This document shows, piece by piece, positions 18,605-27,783 of a DNA stretch of 64,000 bases (positions are counted from its first letter, which is position 1; every line of letters begins with the position of its first letter). The position numbers and the translations under genes are program-made. Under the pieces are notes generated by a model that was given only the letters and a program-made list of their open reading frames with translations, ran no database searches and was not told the DNA's origin. The stretch lies in the NCBI GenBank assembly GCA_963701735.1, contig CAVPBI010000001.1, positions 1 to 64,000 on the forward strand, read 5' to 3'. The stretch comes from CAWABB01 sp963701735 (GTDB lineage Bacteria > Bacteroidota > Ignavibacteria > UBA10030 > UBA6906).

Positions 18605-19963
18605 TTACGAATTTGAAACACGGGGGAGGGTCAGACCAAACCTCACACATTTCCTCCAGAGCGTGGTCCGGCTGATGCCGAGCTCTCGTGCGGTAAGCAT
18701 CCGCTTCCAGTCGTTCTTCTTCATGGTCGCCATGATGATGTCCCGCTGCGCAAGATCGAGCGGTCCCCCGGCCTCCGGACGGGTGGGGGGCGGGCTCGTG
18801 GCCAGCTCGGGGGGGAGATGGTGCAGCTGCAACTCCTCGCCTTTGGACATGACGACCGCGTGCTCGATGATGTTCTGGAGCTCCCGGACATTCCCCGGAA
18901 ACTCATGCCGCATCAGTACGGCCATCACCTCGGGGGAGGCCGCGCGGACGGACCGCATCATCTTCTGACTGAACTTCTCGATGAAGTGGTCGACCAGCAG
19001 GGGGATGTCGTCGCGTCGTTCGGCCAACCGCGGCAATTCCAGCTTCAGCACGTTCAGCCGGAAGTAGAGATCGTTTCTGAACCTCCCTTCATCGACCAGG
19101 CAGGCCAGGTCCTCTTTTGTGGCGGCCAGGACGCGCACATTCGCCTTCGCGGCCACCGTTGCGCCGAGCGGAAAGTACTCCTTCTCTTCAAGCACCCGGA
19201 GCAATACGATCTGCGTTGCGGGGTAAAGACTCTCAACTTCATCGAGGAAGATGGTGCCCCCCTGGGCCAGGGCGAAGCGGCCCTTCTTGTCGCGGTGCGC
19301 GTCGGTGAAGGCGCCCCGAACGTATCCGAAGAGCTCGGACTCGAGAAGCGTGTCCGGCAGCGCGCCGCAATTCACGGCGACGAAGGGCATCGCCTTGCGG
19401 TGGCTCAGATTGTGGATGGCCCGTGCCACGAGCTCCTTCCCCGTGCCGCTCGGACCCTGGATCAGGATCGTGCTGTCGCTCTCCGCGATGCTCGGCAAGA
19501 TGTCGAAGATTCCCTGCATGAGGTGGTTCTTTGACACGATGTCCTCGAAAGCATAGGAGTGCCGCAGCTCCTTCTGCAGGGCCTCGATCGCGGAAAGGTC
19601 CCGGAACGACTCGACGCCGCCGACGATCTTCCCGCTGCTGTCTCGCAGCGCCGCGGCCGTGATGCTGATGGGAAGCGACCCCCCGCCTTTTGGCTCGAGG
19701 CGGCAATGCTTGTTGACGGTCTCCTTCCCGCTTCTCATGGCGTGGCGGAGAGCGCAGTCCGTTTCACAATTGCCGCAGCGGAGGATGTCGCAGCACAACC
19801 GGCCGAGAGCTTTGTGAGGCGGGATCCCGGTGATCCGTGCCGCTGTGCGGTTGAAGTATCTGATGTGGAGGGTTCTGTCGACGGTGAAGACGCCGGCGGC
19901 AATGCTTTCGAGAATTCTCAGAGCATGGGCGTATGGCAGGACCTTGTGGGGAGCGGTTCGCAT
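18605..19963 (-). CDS. Sigma-54-dependent transcriptional activator with Cys-rich PAS domain
   Basis: A 452-residue enhancer-binding protein. The N-terminal PAS domain (about 10-125) contains a cysteine cluster, CCDILRCGNCETDC (Cys57, 58, 63, 66, 70). The AAA+ domain has Walker A GPSGTGK (170-176), the sigma-54 contact loop as GAFTDA (217-222) instead of GAFTGA, and Walker B GGTIFLDE. A Fis-type HTH closes the protein (ARELGISRTTLWRKCVRFGL). It would bind upstream activator sites and open sigma-54 promoters in response to a signal sensed by PAS. It lies downstream of the GH2 and GH51 genes on the same strand, so these or the divergent sugar transporter are candidate targets. I found no convincing -24/-12 element nearby. 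Confidence 0.95.
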   Translation of the reverse strand: MRTAPHKVLPYAHALRILESIAAGVFTVDRTLHIRYFNRTAARITGIPPHKALGRLCCDILRCGNCETDCALRHAMRSGKETVNKHCRLEPKGGGSLPISITAAALRDSSGKIVGGVESFRDLSAIEALQKELRHSYAFEDIVSKNHLMQGIFDILPSIAESDSTILIQGPSGTGKELVARAIHNLSHRKAMPFVAVNCGALPDTLLESELFGYVRGAFTDAHRDKKGRFALAQGGTIFLDEVESLYPATQIVLLRVLEEKEYFPLGATVAAKANVRVLAATKEDLACLVDEGRFRNDLYFRLNVLKLELPRLAERRDDIPLLVDHFIEKFSQKMMRSVRAASPEVMAVLMRHEFPGNVRELQNIIEHAVVMSKGEELQLHHLPPELATSPPPTRPEAGGPLDLAQRDIIMATMKKNDWKRMLTARELGISRTTLWRKCVRFGLTLPRVSNS

Positions 19964-20105
19964 GGGTTCCCGATTTCAAAGTATCCATTCGACCGGCGGC
20001 CCGCAAGTAAAGCGAGGACGTTCTGTTCACTAATGTCAATGGTTCGCAATGTGGATCTTTCTGTCATGCCCGTCGGGGCGAACCCTGGTTCCCCACCAGC
20101 TATTT

Positions 20106-20121
20106 CATTGTACGCACAATG
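20106..20121. promoter_or_regulatory. 16-bp inverted repeat between GH2 and the sigma-54 activator
   Basis: CATTGT-ACGC-ACAATG is a perfect six-base dyad about 140 bases upstream of the activator start and 67 bases past the GH2 stop. It lacks a GC-rich stem and T tract, so an operator is more likely than a terminator. The binding factor is unknown. Confidence 0.4.
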
Positions 20122-20187
20122 GGGCGCAGTGCGCGTTCCAACGTCCCCAAAGGCATTGCGCCGTTCAAGAGTCCATTTGGAACCGCG

Positions 20188-23100
20188 CTAGTTCTCCCCG
20201 ACGCCGATCACGCTGAATTCTGCCACCGAGGCGAATCCCTGTCCGGCGAACCCTTCAAGGGCGGTGAGCCGAACATAGCGGGCCCGCGCCGGCGAGGGGA
20301 AAATGACCCGTTTCTCCGTCCTGTTCCTCTCGAACGTGTCGGTCCTGACCGGCGGGCTCCATTGAAGCCCGTCGTCACTCACCGAGATTGACGCCTTTGC
20401 CACCCATCCCCCCGTTATCCCGTCAGTTCGAGGCTGAAGGATATATCCCTTCATTTCGACCTCCTTCCCCAGGTCGAGCTCCAGAGAGTGCGGGTAGCCT
20501 GGAATCTCTCCCTCCCAGGGCGTGTGCCAGAACGTGGTAGGATCGCCATCAACAGCGTTCATTCCCTCAAAGCCTCGGACCTCGCTGTCGACTCGCATGA
20601 GCTTCGCTTCATCCATGGCCGTGGGTCGGCGAAACAGCCGACGGATCGCGGTCAGCTCGACTGACTGTGTGGGCTGAAATGCGGTGCCTGAGGCGTACGC
20701 AAGAACTGACCGGAGCATCTGCCGTGCGACCGGCCTGCCATCCATACCTGTCGACAGATCCATGCTGCACACGAGCAGCCTGCCTTTCCCGACCTTCGCT
20801 TCGAAGAGGAGGCCCAGCTTCCGGTTCGTGTTCCAGTCGTCTATGACCTGCACGAGCGGACGGGCGCCTGCCGGGAGGGAGTCCAGAACCATGGATTTCG
20901 AACTGCTGACAATCTCCCACCACTGCCAGGTCGAGTGATACTCCGTCGGAAAATCCGCGAAGAGCGGATGCTTCGGGTCGCAGAGAATTCCGAGCGTATG
21001 CGGCGGCTGCTTCCCCGACCATGACGTGTTCCAGAAGATGGAGGAAAAACCTGCAGGGACAGAAGAGTTGACGAGCTTCGGATTTCCCAGCAACAGGACC
21101 TTCCTTCCATCCTGAAGGGCTTTCTCGACGTCGGGCGTGATCTCGCGTGCCACGATGAGGTCATCGGGCCAGCGGATGGGAGATGAAGCGGGGTAGACCC
21201 AGATGTCCCAGGAATTCGAATACTCCGTCCCCTTCAGACCGAGCGTCAATGTCAGCCTCGTCGCCCTGGCGATGTCCTGAAGTGGCACGGCCAGCTGTCC
21301 GAGGGGACTGACGCTCCCCTGAGGAATAGTCCGGCGTTCGAGGAGTCCTGAGGCGAACAGGGAACCGTCCGGCCGCTTGAGGGACCACTCGGGGATCGCA
21401 TCCGGGAGCTCCGCTGCCGAGTAGTTTGCGAACTCTGCCTTCGCGGCAAATTGCTCCGCACTTGTCCAGACGACTTTCGCCATGCGCATCAGGGGAACCG
21501 TTGCCGAGCAGAACCGGCGAAACTCTTCCGGTGTGACGTACCCTTTCGAACGCCAGAATGGGTTGAGCACTCCGACGAGCGCCGTTCCCTGTCCGGGGAA
21601 GTCGTGGAGCCCGAGTAGCTGAAACCCCCCGAAGCCGGGCGTCCGCAGGGCAGCCTCGATCTCCTCCTTGTATTCCAGCACCTGGAGCTTTCCTGATGCC
21701 ACCAGGAAATCCTCAGCCTGATCCAGCAGCTGCTTCCGCTCCAGATCGTCCCGGACGATCTCGAAGTTCTTTGCCTTCAGGACCCCTGTGTACTGCGCCG
21801 TCTCCGCGAGGTCCGGAAACACGCACCACTGCCCGATCTCGTGGGACACGGAGGGGACTTTGTATTTCGAGATGACACTCGTATAGTCGATCTCCGTGGT
21901 CAATGGCTGGCTGTTGAAACGGCTGCTCAACGCGGCTCCCCAGGCATGGACTCTCGGCTCGGGCGTGGAGTTGTAGTCGCTCACGGGCAGGATGGGCCAC
22001 CCGGAACATGTCGTGTACAGCCGCCGGGAATCCTTCTCCTTCCAGGAGGAGACGATGGCCGTGAGGAATTCCTGCTGCTTCTCGCCCGAGGGTTCGTTCC
22101 CGACCGCGAGCATGCAGAAGGACGGATGGTTGCCATACTCCCTCAAGATCCGCTCGCTTTCTGCATAGATGAAAGCATCAACTGCGGGGTCGTCCCCGAG
22201 ACGCGTCCAGACCGGCGTCTCGACCTGCAGGATGAGGCCAAGGCGGTCGGCAGCCTCGAACGCGGCTTCGGGCGGACACCACGAATGGAACCGGATATGG
22301 TTGAGTCCGTGGTCCTTCGCAGCCGTAAACACCCTCTCCCATTCGGGCGTCTCCATGGGCGGATATCCGGTCAGCGGAAACACACAGCATTCGAGCGTGC
22401 CTCTCAGGAACGTCACTCTTCCGTTGAGCGTGAAATCCGTCCCCCGCGTCCGGAATTCGCGCATGCCAAACGTCGTGCTCTTGCGGTCGGCATACGTCCT
22501 TTTTCCATCGCGAGCTGTAAGCTCGGCGTCCAGGGCGTAGATCACCGGAGAGAACTCATCCCAGAGACGGGCATCGCTCCCCATCTCAAGGTCTGCCTCG
22601 AGGGTAGTCTGCCCCGAAGGAATGGTTCTGCGGATCGTCGTTGCCGGTACCTCATGGAGCGGGGAGCCCGTGACGGTGCGTGCTGCCAGTACGATGCTCA
22701 CCTTCGTGGAGTGGCCCGCAGCATTCGTAACCGTGCATCGGATCCGGGCAATGCGTCGCTGGACGTCGGGATAGACCTGCAGGTCCGCGATCCGCACCTG
22801 ATCGCAGGCCTTCAGTTCGAGCGTGCCTGTGAGCCCGTTCCAGTTGGTCTGGGTATGATCGCAGATGCTGTGGGCGTTCCGGCCCACGTCGATGTTCGGC
22901 GTGTTGTCCACCCGGACGACGAGCCTGTGGCGACCCTCGGAGAGAACGCCGAGTGCGAACTCGTGGGGAACGCAAAGGCTGTTCTGTGTCCCGGCGGGCC
23001 TGCCGTCAAGCCACACGTGACTCTCCCAGTGGGCGCGCTCCAGAACAAGATGCACGTCCTTGCCCTTCCAGCCGGCCGGGATGACGATGTCCCGTGCGTA

Positions 23101-23496
23101 CCAGGCGGGGCCGACGTAGTACTTGTCCGGCGTGAGCCAGAACGGAATCTTGATGTCGCCCGGCTTCCGGTATGGCGCGTATCGCTCGTCGGTGAACCAT
23201 GCACTGTCGATGATGCTGCCAGTCCACCTTGTCGCGATGGAGATTTCATCGCCGATATTGTTCTCGGTGAGTGAACCCGGGAGCTTCACGGAGTCGCTGA
23301 ACGTGCTGTCCTGCCAGCGGTTGTCTGCGCCCACGTTGCCGGGGTCGAGGCGGACCCTCCATGTGCCTGCGATTGAGATCTGCGCCGACGGGGTGGCCCG
23401 ATCCCTGGCTGATGCTGATGGAACAAAGAGCCCGATGACAATGGCTGCCCGGATGGTGGCACGTGCGATCCTGCGATTGCGTCTGCGGTTCTTCAT
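20188..23496 (-). CDS. GH2-clan beta-glycosidase with C-terminal discoidin (F5/8C) domain
   Basis: Secreted retaining glycosidase of about 1102 aa; the start is placed at MKNRRRNRR, which precedes a signal peptide (AIVIGLFVPSASA). Order: sugar-binding jelly roll (about 40-240, with WYARDIVIPAGW and FALGVLSEGRHRLVVRVDN), immunoglobulin-like domain, then a TIM barrel with LAVGNEPSGE (Glu468, acid/base) and VSHEIGQW (Glu553, nucleophile). A long C-terminal region ends in an F5/8 type C module (AVDGDPTTFWHTPW..HSLELDLGKEVEMKGY). The family includes beta-galactosidases, glucuronidases and others; the substrate here is undetermined. The GH51 gene lies 94 bases upstream on the same strand, so they probably form an operon. 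Confidence 0.93.
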   Translation of the reverse strand: MKNRRRNRRIARATIRAAIVIGLFVPSASARDRATPSAQISIAGTWRVRLDPGNVGADNRWQDSTFSDSVKLPGSLTENNIGDEISIATRWTGSIIDSAWFTDERYAPYRKPGDIKIPFWLTPDKYYVGPAWYARDIVIPAGWKGKDVHLVLERAHWESHVWLDGRPAGTQNSLCVPHEFALGVLSEGRHRLVVRVDNTPNIDVGRNAHSICDHTQTNWNGLTGTLELKACDQVRIADLQVYPDVQRRIARIRCTVTNAAGHSTKVSIVLAARTVTGSPLHEVPATTIRRTIPSGQTTLEADLEMGSDARLWDEFSPVIYALDAELTARDGKRTYADRKSTTFGMREFRTRGTDFTLNGRVTFLRGTLECCVFPLTGYPPMETPEWERVFTAAKDHGLNHIRFHSWCPPEAAFEAADRLGLILQVETPVWTRLGDDPAVDAFIYAESERILREYGNHPSFCMLAVGNEPSGEKQQEFLTAIVSSWKEKDSRRLYTTCSGWPILPVSDYNSTPEPRVHAWGAALSSRFNSQPLTTEIDYTSVISKYKVPSVSHEIGQWCVFPDLAETAQYTGVLKAKNFEIVRDDLERKQLLDQAEDFLVASGKLQVLEYKEEIEAALRTPGFGGFQLLGLHDFPGQGTALVGVLNPFWRSKGYVTPEEFRRFCSATVPLMRMAKVVWTSAEQFAAKAEFANYSAAELPDAIPEWSLKRPDGSLFASGLLERRTIPQGSVSPLGQLAVPLQDIARATRLTLTLGLKGTEYSNSWDIWVYPASSPIRWPDDLIVAREITPDVEKALQDGRKVLLLGNPKLVNSSVPAGFSSIFWNTSWSGKQPPHTLGILCDPKHPLFADFPTEYHSTWQWWEIVSSSKSMVLDSLPAGARPLVQVIDDWNTNRKLGLLFEAKVGKGRLLVCSMDLSTGMDGRPVARQMLRSVLAYASGTAFQPTQSVELTAIRRLFRRPTAMDEAKLMRVDSEVRGFEGMNAVDGDPTTFWHTPWEGEIPGYPHSLELDLGKEVEMKGYILQPRTDGITGGWVAKASISVSDDGLQWSPPVRTDTFERNRTEKRVIFPSPARARYVRLTALEGFAGQGFASVAEFSVIGVGEN

Positions 23497-23590
23497 GAGA
23501 TCAACCCTTCGGGGTATTGATGCTGTCTGCTGGTGCGGCATCTCTCTGCCTGGTTCCCTGCAATGATTGCGTGAGCAGCTACAATGCTTC

Positions 23591-26125
23591 CTAGCGCCTG
23601 GCCTTCACCCTGACAATAGAGAGGGAATTCGGGGGGCAGCGATAGGTGAACGATCCGCCGAGGTCGCGGAGAGCGACCGACCTTGGGGCCACCCGTTCCG
23701 GCTGGTCCAGCGAATTCTCGTCGGTCGGGCTCCCGGAAGTCAGCACGATCGCTTCGCCGGCCGGTTCGATCGCGCCGGCGCCGTTGATCGACACCTGGCA
23801 GGTCTTCTCCTCCCCGAAGGGATTCACCACTTTCAGGATCAGCGTGCCATCGCTCTCCCGGATTCCGGAGGTCGCGAATATTGTCGGGATGTATTTCTCG
23901 CGCAGCTGAGCGTCATGCCTGAGTTCCCCGTCGAGGAAGCAGCGGACGCGGCGGCCGCTGACTTCGATCCTGACCTCGTACCATTTCCCCGCCTCGATGC
24001 GGATCTCCCGGCGTTTACCGAGATCGACCCTGTCCTGCATGAGAACATCGGTGGAGTTCCCCCACCCGCCGATATTCCACATACACTGACTTTCCGCGTT
24101 CTTCAGCACATAGACGATGAACCCTTCCTCGCCGCTGAGCTTTCGCGCCTTCAGCGTGAGGGTGTAGTCTGACCATCCCTGCTCGCCCGCATCGGCCATC
24201 GCTTCGACGACCGTGTTCTTGTTCCTGAGCGCCCCGTTGTTGACCTCCCAGAGGTCCTGCTGTTGCCTCCAATGGCCGGCACCCGAGGAGAAGTCGTCGA
24301 AAAAGAGCGTCTGGCCGTTCTTCTCGACCCTCACGTCCCTGTATTCGGCGACGGTATTCCAGGCACTGAGGGCAATGCCGCCGCGGAGGTGCTCCCATCG
24401 GCGACCTGTGGTGTCCACGACGTAGTCGACCGAGGTCGGCAGCACGCGATCGGGACGGTGCAGCGAGAACATCTTGATGGCGTGGTATGACGGGGTGCCA
24501 TACGAGCGGGATCCGTCGTAGACGATCATGTCGGGGTTCCACGCCCGGTCGTTCACGTTGACGAATGTCGGTGCATACGAGGCCATGCGGACTTTGTCGG
24601 CATTCCGTTCCATGCCGATCATGAAGGCGGACTCGCCGAGCGCGGCCAGGAGGTTGCCCTTTCCCGGACCGCCGGCCGTCACGGCGAACTCCCCGATGTA
24701 GATGCCCACCGAATCGGAGCGGTCGTAGGTGTCGTATTTCGTCGATTGCTCATAGAAGAACGCCGGCGACTGGTAGTAGTGTTCGTCGATCATTTCGAGG
24801 CTGACCCCGGGGTACGATGCTCTGTCCTGATCGGTCAGCATCACAAGTTCATTGGCGATCGTGATGATCCCGGGGTATGCCCTCTTGATGCCCGACTGGA
24901 TGAACCGGTACGCCCGCTGGTAGTCGGGGCCGCCGTTCTCGTTGCCGATCTCGACATATCTGACGACAAACGGCGCTGGATGGCCGTTGGCCGCCCTCAG
25001 CGTCCCCCAGTGGCTGGTCGCGGGTCCCATTGCATACTCCAGCGCGTCGAGCGCCTCCTGCAGGTAGTCCTTGAGCTGTTCCCGGTCGGCCACCATTCCC
25101 GCACGCCCCTGACACGACATGCCGACGTTGATCACGTACAGCGGCTCCGCGCCCAGGTCCTCGCAGAGCTGGAGGAACTCGTGAAAGCCGAGCCCGTCGG
25201 TCGCGCGATATCCCCAGAGGTTCCAGTGCCCCGGGCGGGCCGCAATATCGCCGATGGTGCGTTTCCACTGGACGCGGTTTTCGAGCGTCGCGCCTTCGAC
25301 CACGCAGCCGCCGGGGAAGCGGACGAACGAGGGATTCATGTCGGCGAGCAGGTTCGCAAGATCTTTGCGCAAGCCATTCGGACGGTTCTTCCAGGTCTCC
25401 GCGGGAAAGAGCGAGACGACATCGAACCAGATGGTCCCGGCGCTTCCGGCAGAGAGAACAAGGCGCGCACGCGGGTCGTCGCCGCTCGAGGTGAAGGTCG
25501 CGCGAAACTGCTTCCAGGTCCCGGTGATGCCGGTGATCTGCTGTGATGCGAATGGCTGGCCCGAGGCGCTCTCCAGGGTAGCCGTGATCTTCCCCGGTGA
25601 CCGTGAGTCCTTCCGTGCGTAGAACGAGAGCTCATAGGACTCTCCCCTCCTGAGCGGTATTCCCCAGTAGCCTCCGTTGGCCACGCCAGCCCGCCCCGGA
25701 CCGGTCGTGAGAACCTCGAACTTCATCGACTGGGAGTTCGAGGGGTTGATCGGATTGATCGTATCCAGCTGCATCCTGGCAGACGCACCGTCCTCCTGAA
25801 TCAACGACCAGAACTGCAGGTCGGCGGGACGGCGATACGCCCCCTTCCACCCCTTCGGGTTGATGATCGTGGAATCGTCGATCCAGTGCATATCCTCGGG
25901 GGCGCGGTTGTATTCGAAATCCCTGTTCCGGATCAGCTCCGCATACAGGCCACCATCGGCCGCATGGTTGATATCTTCGAAGAAGATGCCGTACATCGAA
26001 GGGCTCAACGCGGGACCGGGACGGGCAGCGTCGATGCTGATGCGCGCCGGGCGGGATTCCTGGGCGGACACGACCGTTGCAAACAGGAGCGGAATCAGGA
26101 CAGCAACCAGAATTCGGTTCTTCAT
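23591..26125 (-). CDS. Alpha-L-arabinofuranosidase, GH51, with internal LamG/DUF1080-like insert
   Basis: Secreted 844-residue exo-acting arabinofuranosidase. A signal peptide is followed by GIFFEDINHAADGGLYAELI, a CBM4/9-like region (about 130-240), and the barrel with RFPGGCVVEG, VEIGNENGG (Glu396, acid/base) and GIYIGEFAVT (Glu479, nucleophile). In the C-terminal beta-sandwich a concanavalin-like segment (about 590-720: LFFDDFSSGAGHWRQQQ, then a GKWYEVRIEVSG..CFLDGEL block) interrupts the fold before it resumes at LILKVVNPFGEE. It releases arabinose from arabinan or arabinoxylan. It lies upstream of the GH2 gene and divergent from the sugar porter. The 274-base divergent gap probably contains both promoters, but no clear consensus was seen. 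Confidence 0.95.
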   Translation of the reverse strand: MKNRILVAVLIPLLFATVVSAQESRPARISIDAARPGPALSPSMYGIFFEDINHAADGGLYAELIRNRDFEYNRAPEDMHWIDDSTIINPKGWKGAYRRPADLQFWSLIQEDGASARMQLDTINPINPSNSQSMKFEVLTTGPGRAGVANGGYWGIPLRRGESYELSFYARKDSRSPGKITATLESASGQPFASQQITGITGTWKQFRATFTSSGDDPRARLVLSAGSAGTIWFDVVSLFPAETWKNRPNGLRKDLANLLADMNPSFVRFPGGCVVEGATLENRVQWKRTIGDIAARPGHWNLWGYRATDGLGFHEFLQLCEDLGAEPLYVINVGMSCQGRAGMVADREQLKDYLQEALDALEYAMGPATSHWGTLRAANGHPAPFVVRYVEIGNENGGPDYQRAYRFIQSGIKRAYPGIITIANELVMLTDQDRASYPGVSLEMIDEHYYQSPAFFYEQSTKYDTYDRSDSVGIYIGEFAVTAGGPGKGNLLAALGESAFMIGMERNADKVRMASYAPTFVNVNDRAWNPDMIVYDGSRSYGTPSYHAIKMFSLHRPDRVLPTSVDYVVDTTGRRWEHLRGGIALSAWNTVAEYRDVRVEKNGQTLFFDDFSSGAGHWRQQQDLWEVNNGALRNKNTVVEAMADAGEQGWSDYTLTLKARKLSGEEGFIVYVLKNAESQCMWNIGGWGNSTDVLMQDRVDLGKRREIRIEAGKWYEVRIEVSGRRVRCFLDGELRHDAQLREKYIPTIFATSGIRESDGTLILKVVNPFGEEKTCQVSINGAGAIEPAGEAIVLTSGSPTDENSLDQPERVAPRSVALRDLGGSFTYRCPPNSLSIVRVKARR

Positions 26126-26399
26126 GGGGGGTGACCGGGATTGTGAATGGGTTCGCTCGCGGGGCGAACGCGGTGACCGCGGCCGTGCTGCCGTCGAGGC
26201 TCACGGGACAGGTTTCTGAAAACTACTGACCGCCGACTGCATTGTCAATCGACACGAGCGTCAATGGGGACGAGGTTCCTGCGGTTGCTTTTGGAGATGG
26301 CGAGTGCTACGTTACATTCACGTCCACCTGACGCCCGCCGGCTTGCAGGCTCACGAGAAGCCGCGCCTGGCGGTGCTCACCCGCTCTGTCTCTTCCTTC

Positions 26400-27783
26400 A
26401 TGAACAGACTCTTCATCGCCTTCGTCTGCACGGTGGCGGCCCTTGGAGGGCTGCTGTTCGGCTACGACACGGCGGTCATCTCCGGCGCCATCGGGTATAT
26501 GAGCAGGCACTTCGGGATGACTCCCGCGCTGGAAGGGTGGACCTCCTCGTCCGTTTTGCTGGGATGTGCCGTGGGGGCCGGGAGTGCGGGTTTTGTGAGC
26601 GACAGGATCGGCCGGAAAAGAGCTCTTCTGGTCTCGGCTCTCTGCTTTTTCGCCAGCTCGCTGGGGACCGCGCTCGCGCCGACGCTCGGCACGTTTGTGG
26701 CCTTCAGGATTCTGGGCGGACTCGGAATCGGCTCCGCGTCGATCATTTCTCCGATGTATATTGCCGAAATCACCCCGGCGCCCATCCGGGGCAAAATGGT
26801 GACCCTCAACCAGTTCGCCATCGTGACCGGGATGCTGCTGGTCTACTTTGTGAACTACTTCATCGCCGGGCAGGGGACGGAGGCGTGGAACCGGACAGAC
26901 GGCTGGCGATGGATGTTCGGATCCGGGGCGATCCCTTCGTTCTTCCTCCTTGTTTCGCTCCTGTTCATCCCCGAAACCCCGCGATGGACTCGCACTCCAT
27001 GCCCGCGATGGGGTCGAACGGGCCCGCAGGATCATGGTCCGGATCGGCGGGGAAGAGTATGCCCGCGAAGAACTGCGGGGCATCGAAATGAGCGCTGACC
27101 ACTCCTCCTCTCCGCTTGCCGAACTCCTTGGCAAGCCGTTCCGTGCGGTTTTCATCCTGGGGATTGCGCTTGCCATTCTCCAGCAGGTCACGGGGATCAA
27201 TGTTTTCCTCTATTATGGTCCGGAGATCTTCAAATCGATCGTGCAGGGGACGCACACTGATGCCGCCCTCCTGCAGACCATCGTTATCGGCGCCTGCAAC
27301 ATGATATTCACAGTCGTGGCCTTCGCGACCGTGGACAGAGTCGGACGACGCCCGCTGATGCTCATCGGGGCGGCGGGCATGTGCCTTGCCCTCGTCTCCA
27401 TGGGCGTGGCGGCGTACATGGGGCGGACCGAGGGGTGGCTGCTGGCATTCATCCTTGTCTACATCGCCTCGTTCGCCCTGGCCGTGGGTCCGGTGACCTG
27501 GGTGATTCTCTCCGAAATCTTTCCGACCCGCATGCGCGGTACGGCCATGGCGATTGCGACCGTCTGCCTCTGGATCGCCAACTACGGAGTCTCGCAGACG
27601 TTTCCAATGCTGGACAAATCAACCCTCCTTGTCGATCTCTTCCATCACGCCTTCCCGTTCTGGGTCTATGCAGCCTTCTGTGTCGTGCTCTTCCTCCTGG
27701 TGCTGACCAGGATTCCGGAGACCCGCGGGAAGTCGCTGGAGGAGATAGAACGTATCTGGCACCATCGCGGAACACCGTCATGA
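26400..27783 (+). CDS. Sugar porter (MFS) transporter, frameshifted
   Basis: Inner-membrane proton-coupled sugar symporter of the MFS sugar-porter family, twelve helices, about 460 aa when the frame is repaired. Motifs: LFGYDTAVISGAI, SDRIGRKRALL, FRILGGLGIGSASIISPMYIAEI, PETPRW, ILQQVTGINVFLYYGP, DRVGRRPLML, PVTWVILSEIFPTRMRG and PETRGKSLEEI. The frame breaks at about 26989: TGGACTCGCACTC reads on correctly if one A is removed, giving PRWLALHARDGVERARR. Start at MNRLFIAF is preferred; an in-frame ATG 96 bases upstream would add non-family sequence. Its stop overlaps the next gene's start (ATGA). It would import a monosaccharide released by the flanking glycosidases. Confidence 0.92.

Noticed and set aside
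21841..23274. Plus-strand 477-codon frame opposite the GH2 gene
   Set aside because: High-GC shadow with no recognisable motif; the opposite strand carries a complete GH2.
26126..26399. Sigma-54 -24/-12 promoter between GH51 and the sugar porter
   Set aside because: A GGTTCCT..TTGCT match has the wrong spacing between the GG and GC dinucleotides.
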